Part shown: in pieces, positions 9,694 to 17,567 of the stretch
How positions within the stretch are numbered: the stretch's first letter is position 1
How the letters are laid out: each line of letters begins with the position of its first letter
Assembly: GCF_030297155.1 (NCBI RefSeq)
Contig: NZ_AP028068.1
Span: 744,001-808,000, forward strand
Length of the DNA: 64,000 nt
Reading direction: 5' to 3'
DNA from: Vibrio sp. FE10
Lineage (GTDB): Bacteria > Pseudomonadota > Gammaproteobacteria > Enterobacterales > Vibrionaceae
Position numbers and translations under genes: made by a program
Notes under the pieces: model-generated
Databases searched by the model: none
Told to the model about the DNA's origin: nothing
Seen by the model: the letters and a program-made list of their open reading frames with translations, nothing else

Positions 9694-11085
9694 TTACTCT
9701 TTTAGTGCATTGTTCTGAGCGCTAAGTATTGGTTTCAACATGTACTCAAGAACGGTTCTCTTACCTGTGATGATATCCACTGAAGCTGTCATACCTGGAA
9801 TGATCGGCAGCTCTTCGTTTTGTCCAAAATTGTGCTTTTCGGTGCGTACACGCACGATGTAGAAGCTGTTGCCTTCTTCATCTTGAGTGGTATCGGCACT
9901 GATGTGCTCTAACACGCCTTCCAGACCACCGTATTTAGTGAAGTCATAGGCGCTGAATTTAACGATGGCAGTCAATTCTGGACGTAGGAAAGCTATGTCT
10001 TGCGGGGCGATTTTCGCTTCAACCAATAGAGAGTCTTCTGTCGGTACAATCTCAACAATGTCCATACCCGGTTGGATAACACCACCGACGGTATTAATGC
10101 CAAGGGTTTTGACTGTGCCTGTTACCGGAGATACCACGACAGTACGGTTTACTCTGTCTTCAAGCCCGACTGCGGATTCTGTTAATGCAGAGAGTTTGTC
10201 TTGTGCTTGGTTAAGCTTTTCTTGCTGCTCTGAGCGGAAGTTCAGCGCAGCATCGATACGACTGAGCATGGATTCTTTAATGGCAGAACGTAGAAGGGGA
10301 ACTTTGAGCTCACTTGAGGTCATTTCTCGGCGAGTGTCGTTCACTTGTCTTTGCAGCTTGAGTAATTCAATTCTTGGTACCACGCCTTCGTCCGCAAGCG
10401 GTTTGGTGATATCCAGTTCTTGGCGAGCAAATTGGTAACTCTGTTTTAGGTTACGAACACGCGCTTTAATCTCAATTAGGTCTTGTTGTTTCTGTTCAAC
10501 CTGTTGATCAAAAACAGAAAGTTGGTTTTTAAGGTTATTCAGATCTTGACGATATTCGGCTTTCTGGCGATTCACCAGTTTTGGTTGAAGCTCGTAAAAT
10601 TTTGGAGGGAAGGCCAGTTTACCGTAGTCGAGTAAGACACTTTTTTTCCACTCTGCTACAGAGAAATCTTCGTCGATAACAACACTGGTTAATGAGGCTG
10701 AAAGCATTAAGACGTTGGCGGTTAAGTTGGCAACTTGCTGTTCGCGTTCACGGAAGTCGGAACGAAAACGAGTGTCATCGATCAACAGTAGTTGTTGACC
10801 TTTTTGAACTCGTTGGCCTTCTCTAACCAATATCTCTTTGACTAAGCCACCCTCAAGGTTTTGAACCACTTGGATTTGAGAGGAAGGGATGACCTTGCCT
10901 TGGCCAACGGTGACTTTGTCTATTTCAGCCCAATTCGCCCACGCAATAGCAGCAACAAAAAACAGAATGATTACCCACAACATTATACGCGCGCTGGTTG
11001 GCGTATTGAGTAGCAATGCCGCTGTTTTATCATCGACGTACTCAAGTTCGGTATCGTTCAATTTGCTGAAATTTTTCTGACTCAT
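9694..11085 (-). CDS. lapC: LapC, HlyD-type membrane fusion protein
   Basis: LapC is the periplasmic adaptor that joins the LapB ATPase to the outer-membrane pore. The 463 residues have a cytoplasmic N-terminus and a single TM helix (about 34-52). A biotinyl-lipoyl half (VIPSSQIQVVQNLEGG, about 64-85) is followed by a long coiled-coil hairpin (about 145-320), the second lipoyl half (VVVSPVTGTVKTLGI, about 325) and a beta-barrel ending. The first gene of the operon, it has a 112-bp upstream gap that must hold the operon promoter. Confidence 0.92.
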   Translation of the reverse strand: MSQKNFSKLNDTELEYVDDKTAALLLNTPTSARIMLWVIILFFVAAIAWANWAEIDKVTVGQGKVIPSSQIQVVQNLEGGLVKEILVREGQRVQKGQQLLLIDDTRFRSDFREREQQVANLTANVLMLSASLTSVVIDEDFSVAEWKKSVLLDYGKLAFPPKFYELQPKLVNRQKAEYRQDLNNLKNQLSVFDQQVEQKQQDLIEIKARVRNLKQSYQFARQELDITKPLADEGVVPRIELLKLQRQVNDTRREMTSSELKVPLLRSAIKESMLSRIDAALNFRSEQQEKLNQAQDKLSALTESAVGLEDRVNRTVVVSPVTGTVKTLGINTVGGVIQPGMDIVEIVPTEDSLLVEAKIAPQDIAFLRPELTAIVKFSAYDFTKYGGLEGVLEHISADTTQDEEGNSFYIVRVRTEKHNFGQNEELPIIPGMTASVDIITGKRTVLEYMLKPILSAQNNALKE

Positions 11086-11130
11086 AACAGTCCTTGTGTG
11101 CTGAATAAAGGTGCAAGCCTATTGAGTGTA

Positions 11131-11146
11131 TTCTTAGTTCTAAGAA
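11131..11146. promoter_or_regulatory. 16-bp palindrome upstream of the lap operon
   Basis: TTCTTAG-TT-CTAAGAA is a perfect inverted repeat 46 bases upstream of the lapC start. It may be an operator or a small hairpin in the leader. No regulator is identified from the sequence. Confidence 0.35.
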
Positions 11147-11197
11147 ATGTTAAGAATTTGTTCGTTTAAATCTTTGAATTTATATAATTTTTAAGAG

Positions 11198-12493
11198 TTA
11201 TCGATTTTTGAAATCCGTCTTATCAAGCTGGTGTTTCCTAAGCTTGTCATACAGCGTTTTTCGAGAGACTTGGAGTTCTTGTTGCACCTCTTTCAATCGT
11301 CCTTGATGGCGATGTAACGCCTCGATTAAGATTATTTGTTCAAAGCTATCAGTACGTTGGCTTAATGACTGTTGCTGCTCTTCAGGGCTGATATCAAGCT
11401 GGTTTTCGTCGTTTTGCTCATTATCATCACTGTCGAGAGCAGGTTGCTTTACTTGTGTCAGCACTCTGAGCTCAGCGTGTTGGCGAAGCTGTCGAATGTT
11501 TTCGCTCCAATGGGTTGCGATCAACCGTTGAATCTCTTTTTCTGTGATAACGGGCGGCGGTAACTGGTATCGACTGGCTGCACCGCGAGCAAAATGCTTG
11601 AATAAAGAGCCAATATCTTCCGTTCTTTGCGCCAAGGGTAGTAAATTAAATCGGCGCAGTTCACTTGTAATTGTAGTAGGAACTACTGTAGTTGCGATAA
11701 TGATACAAGTTGCATTGGTCTTGCATGAGTTTTCACGAAGTAAAGTGGGTTTTAGAGCGGCTAACCATAGCCATTGCTGCGAAGTTAATGCTTCTGTTTC
11801 ATGGATATAAAGTGTTCCGCCCTGATGTTTTAGGAATAATTGCAGAACAAACTGATCAAACGTAGCTTGGTCATTGCGCGGTAAATTGAATGCGGCGACA
11901 GGGCAAAGCTCAGCAGTTTGATGGCTGTGCAAATCGTGCGTGTACTGTGCTGTGATTCTTTTTCCTGTTCCTAAATCCCCAACAAACAACAATAGCGGGT
12001 TGGCTTTGGTATCTAAGGTGATTAATTCCCGACGTAGGGTCTGCATCGAAGCAGATTGCCCAATCAGTTTTGGCCCCACCTGATTTTGCATCGCAAGTTC
12101 TTTTCTCAGCAGGTTGTTCTCTTCAACTAAGGCCAGTTTGTCTGCTGCCTTTTTTACTGCGGTGAGCAGAGCATCGACAACAAATGGCTTCTCTAAAAAG
12201 TCATAAGCGCCAGATTTCATTGCTGATACGGCGGTCTGCACATCACCATGTCCGGTGAGCACAATCACTTGAAAGTGGGGATTATGGCTGAGTAACTGTT
12301 GCGTAAATTGAATACCGTCCATCACTGGCATGTGAATATCGGTGATCACAATTCCGGCTTGAGCAATGTTGATCTTCTTCATTGCCTCAATGGCATTGGG
12401 AAAGCAGACAATATCGATGCCTTCAATAAGCATGGCTTGTTCTACTGAGTCTCGAATTGCTGGCTCATCGTCAACAAAATAGAGTTTGGGCAT
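11198..12493 (-). CDS. DctD-like response regulator with degenerate AAA+ domain
   Basis: The layout is receiver, AAA+ and Fis-type helix-turn-helix, as in C4-dicarboxylate regulators. The receiver is intact (phospho-acceptor Asp52 in ITDIHMPVMDG). Walker A is present as GDLGTGK (172-178). The sigma-54 contact loop GAFTGA and about 15 surrounding residues are missing, Walker B reads HE (231-232) instead of DE, and the sensor-II region reads WSENIRQLRQ. The C-terminal HTH is intact. The protein probably binds DNA but should not open sigma-54 promoters. I place the start at the Met that begins MPKLYFVDD; nine further residues upstream (to 12520) are possible. The partner kinase gene next door is broken. 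Confidence 0.8.
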   Translation of the reverse strand: MPKLYFVDDEPAIRDSVEQAMLIEGIDIVCFPNAIEAMKKINIAQAGIVITDIHMPVMDGIQFTQQLLSHNPHFQVIVLTGHGDVQTAVSAMKSGAYDFLEKPFVVDALLTAVKKAADKLALVEENNLLRKELAMQNQVGPKLIGQSASMQTLRRELITLDTKANPLLLFVGDLGTGKRITAQYTHDLHSHQTAELCPVAAFNLPRNDQATFDQFVLQLFLKHQGGTLYIHETEALTSQQWLWLAALKPTLLRENSCKTNATCIIIATTVVPTTITSELRRFNLLPLAQRTEDIGSLFKHFARGAASRYQLPPPVITEKEIQRLIATHWSENIRQLRQHAELRVLTQVKQPALDSDDNEQNDENQLDISPEEQQQSLSQRTDSFEQIILIEALHRHQGRLKEVQQELQVSRKTLYDKLRKHQLDKTDFKNR

Positions 12494-14147
12494 AGATTGC
12501 AAAAGCGGTGTCCTTAGCATTTACAGTTAAATAAAATGATTCATAACAGGGGATTAGCCCTAATTTCGATAAAGTGGAATATCGAGCGTGAACATCATTC
12601 CCGATGGCTGGTGTAGGGTCGCAGTAATGGTGCCGTTATACGCTTCAATAATGCGTTTCGATATCGACAGCCCCAACCCTAAGCCTTCTGGCTTTGTGGT
12701 AAAAAATGGGTCGAACAGTTGATTCAGCTTGTCGTCAGCCATTCCTATCCCGTTATCCCAAACCGTGATTTTGCAGGTGTCATTGTGCAATTGCCATTCG
12801 ATTCCAATCTGCGGGCTCGCTTGTTGTAGATGGTCTTGAAGTGCCTGCTGCTGAAGCGCTTGAGTCGCGTTGTGAATCAGATTCACCAACACTTGTTCGA
12901 GCTCGGTTGGGTGAATGGCGATATTGAGATCATCCGGTATGGTACTTAATCGGAGCGTGATGCCTTGCTTGATCATCACTGCGCTCAGAATACTGGTCGA
13001 GTTATTGACTGCTTGATGCAGGTTGGCGACGTGATGTTCTTGTTTGGTGACCTTGCGAGTAAACACTTTGAGCCGCGCGATGATGTCGGTAATGGTGCTG
13101 TTGAGGCCAATCATTTTCTCAAGGTTGCTTTTAACTAAGTCTGTGCGTTCCATCTCAAGCAGTTTAAGGCTGTTTTCGCTGTAGGTTCTTAGCGCCGCAA
13201 GCGGTTGATTGATTTCGTGGTTGATGCTGGCTGACAACTCCCCAAGCACGGCGAGCTTGGCGGTTTGCGTCAGCTCTTGCTCTGTCTGCTTAAGCTTTAG
13301 TTGAGATTCTTGATATTGGTAGATGGTCTGCTGAAGTTGGTCGTTAGACTGCTTTAAATAGTGAGTTCGTTTATCAACGGTTTGCTCTAAATTTTGGTTC
13401 AATTGGGTTAACGCGACCTTAGCTAAGTAAGTTTGACGCCAAGACCAAGCAATGAGAAGGACTAAGCTGTAAATAACCAGAAAGATGGCATCTATCTGCA
13501 AGACTTTACGTAACTCGGCCTTGGTTTCTTTTAAGGCAACCACTTGGTATTGATTATTGCTGGTTGAGGCAGGGTAAAGCTTAAAGCTGCCTAACCTGCT
13601 GAGCTGATTAGTCATCAGTTGTGTTTGATTGCTTGTCGACGGGTTGCTGCTGTTGCCATTAATCTCTGATGAAGCTTGAAAGGCGTCAATGATTGATATT
13701 TGGCTTTGACCGTATTGGCGGTTGCGAGCAATTTCTTGTTGTTGTGCTTGAGTTAAAGGCAGCAATGATTGGTAAAGCCAATCGTGTTGGCTAGAAAGAA
13801 ACACCACTTGATTCGAATCGAGTACCACGATCTCAAAGTCATCGCTGGTGAGGATATTTTCAAGATTCTCTAAACTTACTTTAACGGTAATGACCCCCAC
13901 GATGTTGTCGGAGACATACAGCGGTGAAGATAAAAAGTAGCCCCTGACATTTGAGCGCGCGCCAAGGGCCACATAGTGGGTTTTATCGCCTTCGATAGCC
14001 GACGCAAAGTAGGGACGAAACGAGAAGTTTTCACCTACAAAGGTACGCGGTTTTTGGTAGTTGCTTGATGCGACGACTGTGCCACTTTGGTCATGAATGT
14101 AGATGGTGTCAGCTTGGCTCTGATTCGACCAATCAAACAGCAACCTA

Positions 14148-15244
14148 TACCGAATCAACTTGAAGATGCAGGCTTGAGAATCTGAAAATTATCATTAATT
14201 CGAGATGTCAAAGAGCCTGCGATCTCTGGAAGAGTCACTGCAAAAAATTGGTCTATTGCCTCCTTGAAGTCCCGTTTTCTTTTGAAGTAAACGTTGTTCC
14301 TCGACTTCTCATTCATTACTTTCCATAGCCGCTCTATTGGGTTGAGGTTTGGGCTGTAAGGTGGAAGATAATGCAGTTCAATATTCAGGACAAACGCCGC
14401 ATCTTTGACTAAGTCACTGCGGTGATACCCCGCACCATCTAAGATGATATGAAGCTTATGGGTTAACGGATAACTCTCTCTTAACTTACAGAAAAAGCGA
14501 ACAATCGTTTCACTGTTAATGTTCTCATAGTCGTGAACAATGGTTGCACCGATATCCGATAGGTTCAGTGCGCCAATAATGTTCAATCGGCTACGATTAC
14601 CCGTTGTTTCAATCACTTTATCCTGACCAGTTCGTATCCAGCCACGAGATATTTTTGTTGATAGTGTTGGGTGAACTGCATCAATAAAGACTATCGATTC
14701 ATCCTCGCCACAGCTTGCCTTTAGCGCTTCATAAGCCTCGATGAAAGCTTGTTGTTTTGCTTCATCAAATTTGTGTGGAACGCCTTTCGGCTGCTTGTAG
14801 CTAAAACCATTGTGGTGAAGCCATTTGTTCATACCAGAAACCGTGTAATCAAGTCCAAATGTCTCTTTAACGTAGGCGACAATTTGATGCGTGTGAGAAT
14901 AGGTTTTCTCAGTCAAATGCTCGATTAGGTGCATGGTTTGAGTTGCAGAAAGCTTGCTTTGGCTTCCGCCATTTTCAGGCTTAAGTTTTTCAGAGAAAAC
15001 ATAATCACTGAGATGACGAGCAACAGTCGATTCGTGAATACGAAGAGCTTGTGAAATCATAGTCTGACTCCAGCCTTCAGAAGCCAGCAAAACAGCCTTA
15101 ATACGGTCGCAGACCCGACTATCACGTTCAATGTCGTGCATTTGTTCGAGTTGTAGTTTCTGCTGAGGAGTCAGTGTAATTTTCATGGTTCGTAGCATGA
15201 TCCTGATTTTAAAGAAAATCAAGCACCTTCAATGATCACGGGTA
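14148..15244 (-). mobile_element. IS630-family insertion sequence, 1,097 bp, intact
   Basis: The element carries one full-length transposase and is flanked by TA on both sides (14146-14147 and 15245-15246), the target duplication of the IS630/Tc1 group. The ends are imperfect inverted repeats: TACCGAATCAACTTGAAG on the left and TACCCGTGATCATTGAAG on the right, both read inward. The flanks read TATA on each side, so other boundaries are possible. Only this choice restores the reading frame of the interrupted kinase gene. Confidence 0.9.
14155..15186 (-). CDS. IS630-family transposase
   Basis: This 343-residue DDE transposase starts at MKITLTPQQK, a usual start for the family; in-frame ATG and TTG codons up to 15222 are alternatives. 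The N-terminal half is a helix-turn-helix region (DRIKAVLLASEGWSQ, then a second HTH with YTVSGMNKWL). The catalytic acids are visible: Asp in VFIDAVHP, Asp in IILDGAGYH and Glu in NPIERLWK. No frameshift or stop interrupts it, so the element may still move. The stop codon lies inside the left inverted repeat. Confidence 0.93.
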   Translation of the reverse strand: MKITLTPQQKLQLEQMHDIERDSRVCDRIKAVLLASEGWSQTMISQALRIHESTVARHLSDYVFSEKLKPENGGSQSKLSATQTMHLIEHLTEKTYSHTHQIVAYVKETFGLDYTVSGMNKWLHHNGFSYKQPKGVPHKFDEAKQQAFIEAYEALKASCGEDESIVFIDAVHPTLSTKISRGWIRTGQDKVIETTGNRSRLNIIGALNLSDIGATIVHDYENINSETIVRFFCKLRESYPLTHKLHIILDGAGYHRSDLVKDAAFVLNIELHYLPPYSPNLNPIERLWKVMNEKSRNNVYFKRKRDFKEAIDQFFAVTLPEIAGSLTSRINDNFQILKPASSS

Positions 15245-15690
15245 TATTGAGTTCCATGGTCGTGATTTTGCTTGCTTGAGCATTCTCATCAAAATAAGAG
15301 AGCAAGCGTGGATCGTGGCTAAGTAAGTCAGGAATTTGTTTGAATTTTTCGAGTTCAGAATCGATTTGCAGGTTGGCCTTGTTGGCCGCTTCATTCAACT
15401 GCTGCGCGACGATTTTTTCTTGGTACTGCACGGCCACAAAGTGGGTTGCACTCAGCCCTGCTATGCCTAACAACAATGAGAATAAAACAAAGGGTGTTAG
15501 AAGGTTAGGCCGTTTTTTAGTCACTGGTATCTCAGCTTATGATCCGTTTATATATAGACTATCAATATGATAGTTTGAGTACCGAGATCTTGTTAACACC
15601 GAACGCTTTCTGTAAGACAAAACCACGGCTTAGACTTGTGTTTCAAAGGATTACAGCGCAGAATCACAAAAAATTAAAAGGAGCAACGAA

Positions 15691-16326
15691 ATGGAACTGA
15701 CAGATATTCGTCGTGAATACGCTAAGGGTGGACTGAGACGTAAAGACTTAGCCGCAGACCCTATTGAGCAATTCAATCTATGGTTAGAGCAAGCCATCGA
15801 AGCTAAGATGACTGATCCTACTGCCATGACAGTTGCCACGGTTGATGAAAATGGTCAGCCATTCCAACGAATTGTTTTGCTGAAGAATGTTGATAAAGAC
15901 GGTTTCGTTTTTTACACCAACTTGGGTAGCCGTAAAGCGCACCAACTTGAGCACAACAGTAAGATCAGCCTGCATTTTCCTTGGCATCCTCTTGAACGAC
16001 AAGTTCATATTACGGGTACCGCTGAAAAGCTGACCGCGATGGAAAACATGAAGTACTTCTCATCTCGCCCGAAAGAGAGCCAGTTGGCTGCCATCGCGAG
16101 TAAGCAAAGTAGCCGTATCTCTGCGCGTGGGATCTTGGAAGGTAAGTATTTAGAGCTTAAACAGAAGTTCGCTAAGGGAGAGATCCCGGTGCCTTCTTTC
16201 TGGGGTGGCTTCCGAGTACGTGTTGATAGCATTGAGTTTTGGCAAGGTGGTGAACACCGTCTGCATGACCGCTTCTTGTTCTCACGCCAAGACAACAGCT
16301 GGGATATCGATCGCCTAGCGCCATAG
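15691..16326 (+). CDS. pdxH: Pyridoxamine 5'-phosphate oxidase PdxH
   Basis: PdxH is an FMN enzyme that oxidises pyridoxine or pyridoxamine 5'-phosphate to pyridoxal 5'-phosphate, the last step of vitamin B6 synthesis and salvage. The 211 residues match the family length. Visible landmarks are the FMN-binding [18 protein letters not shown] (about 66-83), [10 protein letters not shown] (about 97) and the C-terminal [12 protein letters not shown] with RLAP at the end. AAAAGGAG lies 9 bases upstream of the ATG. The product would serve the PLP enzymes in the window. Confidence 0.96.
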   Translation: MELTDIRREYAKGGLRRKDLAADPIEQFNLWLEQAIEAKMTDPTAMTVATVDENGQPFQRIVLLKNVDKDGFVFYTNLGSRKAHQLEHNSKISLHFPWHPLERQVHITGTAEKLTAMENMKYFSSRPKESQLAAIASKQSSRISARGILEGKYLELKQKFAKGEIPVPSFWGGFRVRVDSIEFWQGGEHRLHDRFLFSRQDNSWDIDRLAP

Positions 16327-16352
16327 TTCGAACCTGTTGTACCAATCAAAAG

Positions 16353-16396
16353 ATACCGTTGATTTTGTGTTTATTCACATCAACGGTATTTTTTTG
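16353..16396. terminator. Terminator between pdxH and vqmA
   Basis: An 11-bp stem, ATACCGTTGAT/ATCAACGGTAT, has a run of Ts after it on the plus strand. It ends pdxH and may also stop vqmA, which converges on it. Confidence 0.85.
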
Positions 16397-16408
16397 TCTC
16401 ATTTTTAC

Positions 16409-17128
16409 TTAGTCACTGTGCAGAACAACCGAGATCTGTTTTTTGAGCAGGGTTTCTGGGATCACTGAACCTAGCCCTGAATCCAACGCAAACTCAATCA
16501 ACTGACTTTTACTGCGAGCATCGAACTTCTGCTTCAATCTCGCGACGTGGCCTTCGACGGTCTTGATTGAGATATTTAACGTCAGTGCGATGTATTGGGG
16601 TTTCTTACCGAACAGTAATAAGAACAGTACTTCTGATTCTCGTGCCGTCAGCTTCTTTTGCAGCTTAGAGACTCGCGGTTTTGAGCCCGCTATCGATGCC
16701 TGATTTCCTTTCTCACACGTCGCCTGACACACCCAATGACCAACCTCTAAGATGGCCGTATCAGTGAGCTCTTGACCATAGAAGATCGTGCCTTGGACAT
16801 TGTTATTGTCATCAAGCCAAGGGGTCTTGGTAAAGATATGTGCGTGCCAACGCCCGTCTGGATAAGGATGAATATCGAGGATCTTTAGCGTGCAGCGCGT
16901 GTCCATCACATGTTTGTCTTGAGCCCTAAAGTCTTGCGCACATTCGGTTGTTTGGCTCGGCATATCGAAATCGGTTAAGCCTGTACAACTTTCACCTGGC
17001 ATCAATCCGATCAATTGGTTGTAAGCGAGATTGGCGTAGACAAAAACGGACTCAGTATCTTTACAGCCCCAGCAGCCTGGAAGTTGTTCAAATAAAGAGC
17101 GATGTATGGAGTTGAGAGGTTCTGACAA
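16409..17128 (-). CDS. vqmA: VqmA, DPO-responsive quorum-sensing regulator
   Basis: VqmA is a cytosolic receptor for the autoinducer DPO (3,5-dimethylpyrazin-2-ol) and activates the small RNA gene vqmR. The N-terminal PAS domain shows stretches I recall from V. cholerae VqmA: LPGCWGCKD, SVFVYANLAY and LDIHPYPDGRWHAHIF. The C-terminal LuxR-type HTH has LTARESEVLFLLL and ISIKTVEGH. I chose a TTG start (codon 17126-17128) because the residue count from there to the conserved SLF-Q-LPG equals that in V. cholerae VqmA as I recall it. This gives 239 residues. The open frame continues to an ATG at 17359, but that reading passes through the vqmR terminator and is probably not used. Confidence 0.88.
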   Translation of the reverse strand: MSEPLNSIHRSLFEQLPGCWGCKDTESVFVYANLAYNQLIGLMPGESCTGLTDFDMPSQTTECAQDFRAQDKHVMDTRCTLKILDIHPYPDGRWHAHIFTKTPWLDDNNNVQGTIFYGQELTDTAILEVGHWVCQATCEKGNQASIAGSKPRVSKLQKKLTARESEVLFLLLFGKKPQYIALTLNISIKTVEGHVARLKQKFDARSKSQLIEFALDSGLGSVIPETLLKKQISVVLHSD

Positions 17129-17302
17129 GGTTTTATCTCGTAAGCTGCGACACAATGATGATATCAGTTTCTTATTGAGCTGCAATGCCAATTCGGAGCT
17201 GATCAACGAGGGCGTTGGAGAGGCTGAACAGCTATTAAACGGATCGTTGATTAAGTGTCTGCCTTGAGGGGAATAGCTGAACGGAAGGGAGGATAAATAG
17301 GC

Positions 17303-17334
17303 AAAAAAAAGCCAGCCTGAAGAAGGGCTGGCTA
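17303..17334 (-). terminator. Terminator of vqmR
   Basis: A GC-rich stem AGCCAGCC/GGCTGGCT with an 8-base loop is followed by eight Ts on the minus strand. It lies about 170 bases before the vqmA start and so separates the RNA gene from vqmA. Confidence 0.88.
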
Positions 17335-17432
17335 AAGACAAGATATGCCTTGTCGACATGTAGAAGATTTTCAGGTCAATTCGCGAGGGTCGTGCAAATT
17401 AACCTGAGGCATCAGTTAGATACCCAGAGTGA
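17303..17432 (-). ncRNA. vqmR: VqmR small regulatory RNA (approximate ends)
   Basis: VqmR is an Hfq-dependent RNA that represses biofilm and virulence mRNAs in V. cholerae. Three signals place it here: a VqmA operator upstream (17479-17495), a possible -10 TAGAGT on the minus strand (17444-17439), and a terminator with an 8-bp stem AGCCAGCC/GGCTGGCT (about 17311-17333) followed by eight Ts. The predicted length of about 130 nt fits the roughly 140 nt known for VqmR. It lies upstream of vqmA on the same strand. The 5' end is an estimate. Confidence 0.8.
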
Positions 17433-17478
17433 CTTACTACTCTATCGATGAATCTACTCCTAGGAGTGCTTATGCATA

Positions 17479-17495
17479 AGGGGGGAATTCCCCTA
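17479..17495. promoter_or_regulatory. VqmA operator in the vqmR promoter
   Basis: AGGGGGGAATTCCCCTA closely resembles the G/C-run palindrome bound by VqmA upstream of vqmR in V. cholerae (two runs of G and C around a short A/T core). It lies about 50 bases upstream of the estimated RNA start, a usual place for an activator. Confidence 0.8.
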
Positions 17496-17567
17496 TAAAC
17501 GCCGCTCAATGTGAGAATTGAGAACCTAGAGTAAATATTTTAAAACCTTGAGTAAGTAATCGAGCGC

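Larger units (their letters stand above)
12560..15524 (-). pseudogene. DctB-like sensor kinase gene split by an IS630-family element
   Basis: The two halves are 15524-15245 (N-terminus, one TM helix and start of the periplasmic domain) and 14147-12560 (rest of the sensor and kinase). Removing 14148-15244 and one TA joins them in frame as MELN-RLLFDWSNQ and restores a 621-residue protein. It would have TM1 (about 11-30), a dCache-type periplasmic domain (FVGENFSFRPYF is typical of DctB), TM2, a coiled coil, H-box SINHEINQPL, N-box NLIHNATQAL, and G-boxes DNGIGM and GLGLGL. The 3' half could be read from a TTG in the element end but would lack TM1 and much of the sensor. The gene probably formed a two-component pair with the regulator 66 bases downstream. 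Confidence 0.9.

Noticed and set aside
9965..10438. 157-codon plus-strand frame opposite lapC
   Set aside because: Ser/Thr/Arg-rich antisense shadow with no start signals; lapC on the other strand is certain.
12523..12535. A sixth parS2 site (TTTACAGTTAAAT)
   Set aside because: The right half differs from TGTAAA at three of six positions, unlike the five exact sites.
17129..17359. N-terminal extension of VqmA from the ATG at 17359
   Set aside because: It reads through the vqmR terminator, has low similarity to any domain, and the TTG at 17126-17128 gives the expected VqmA length.
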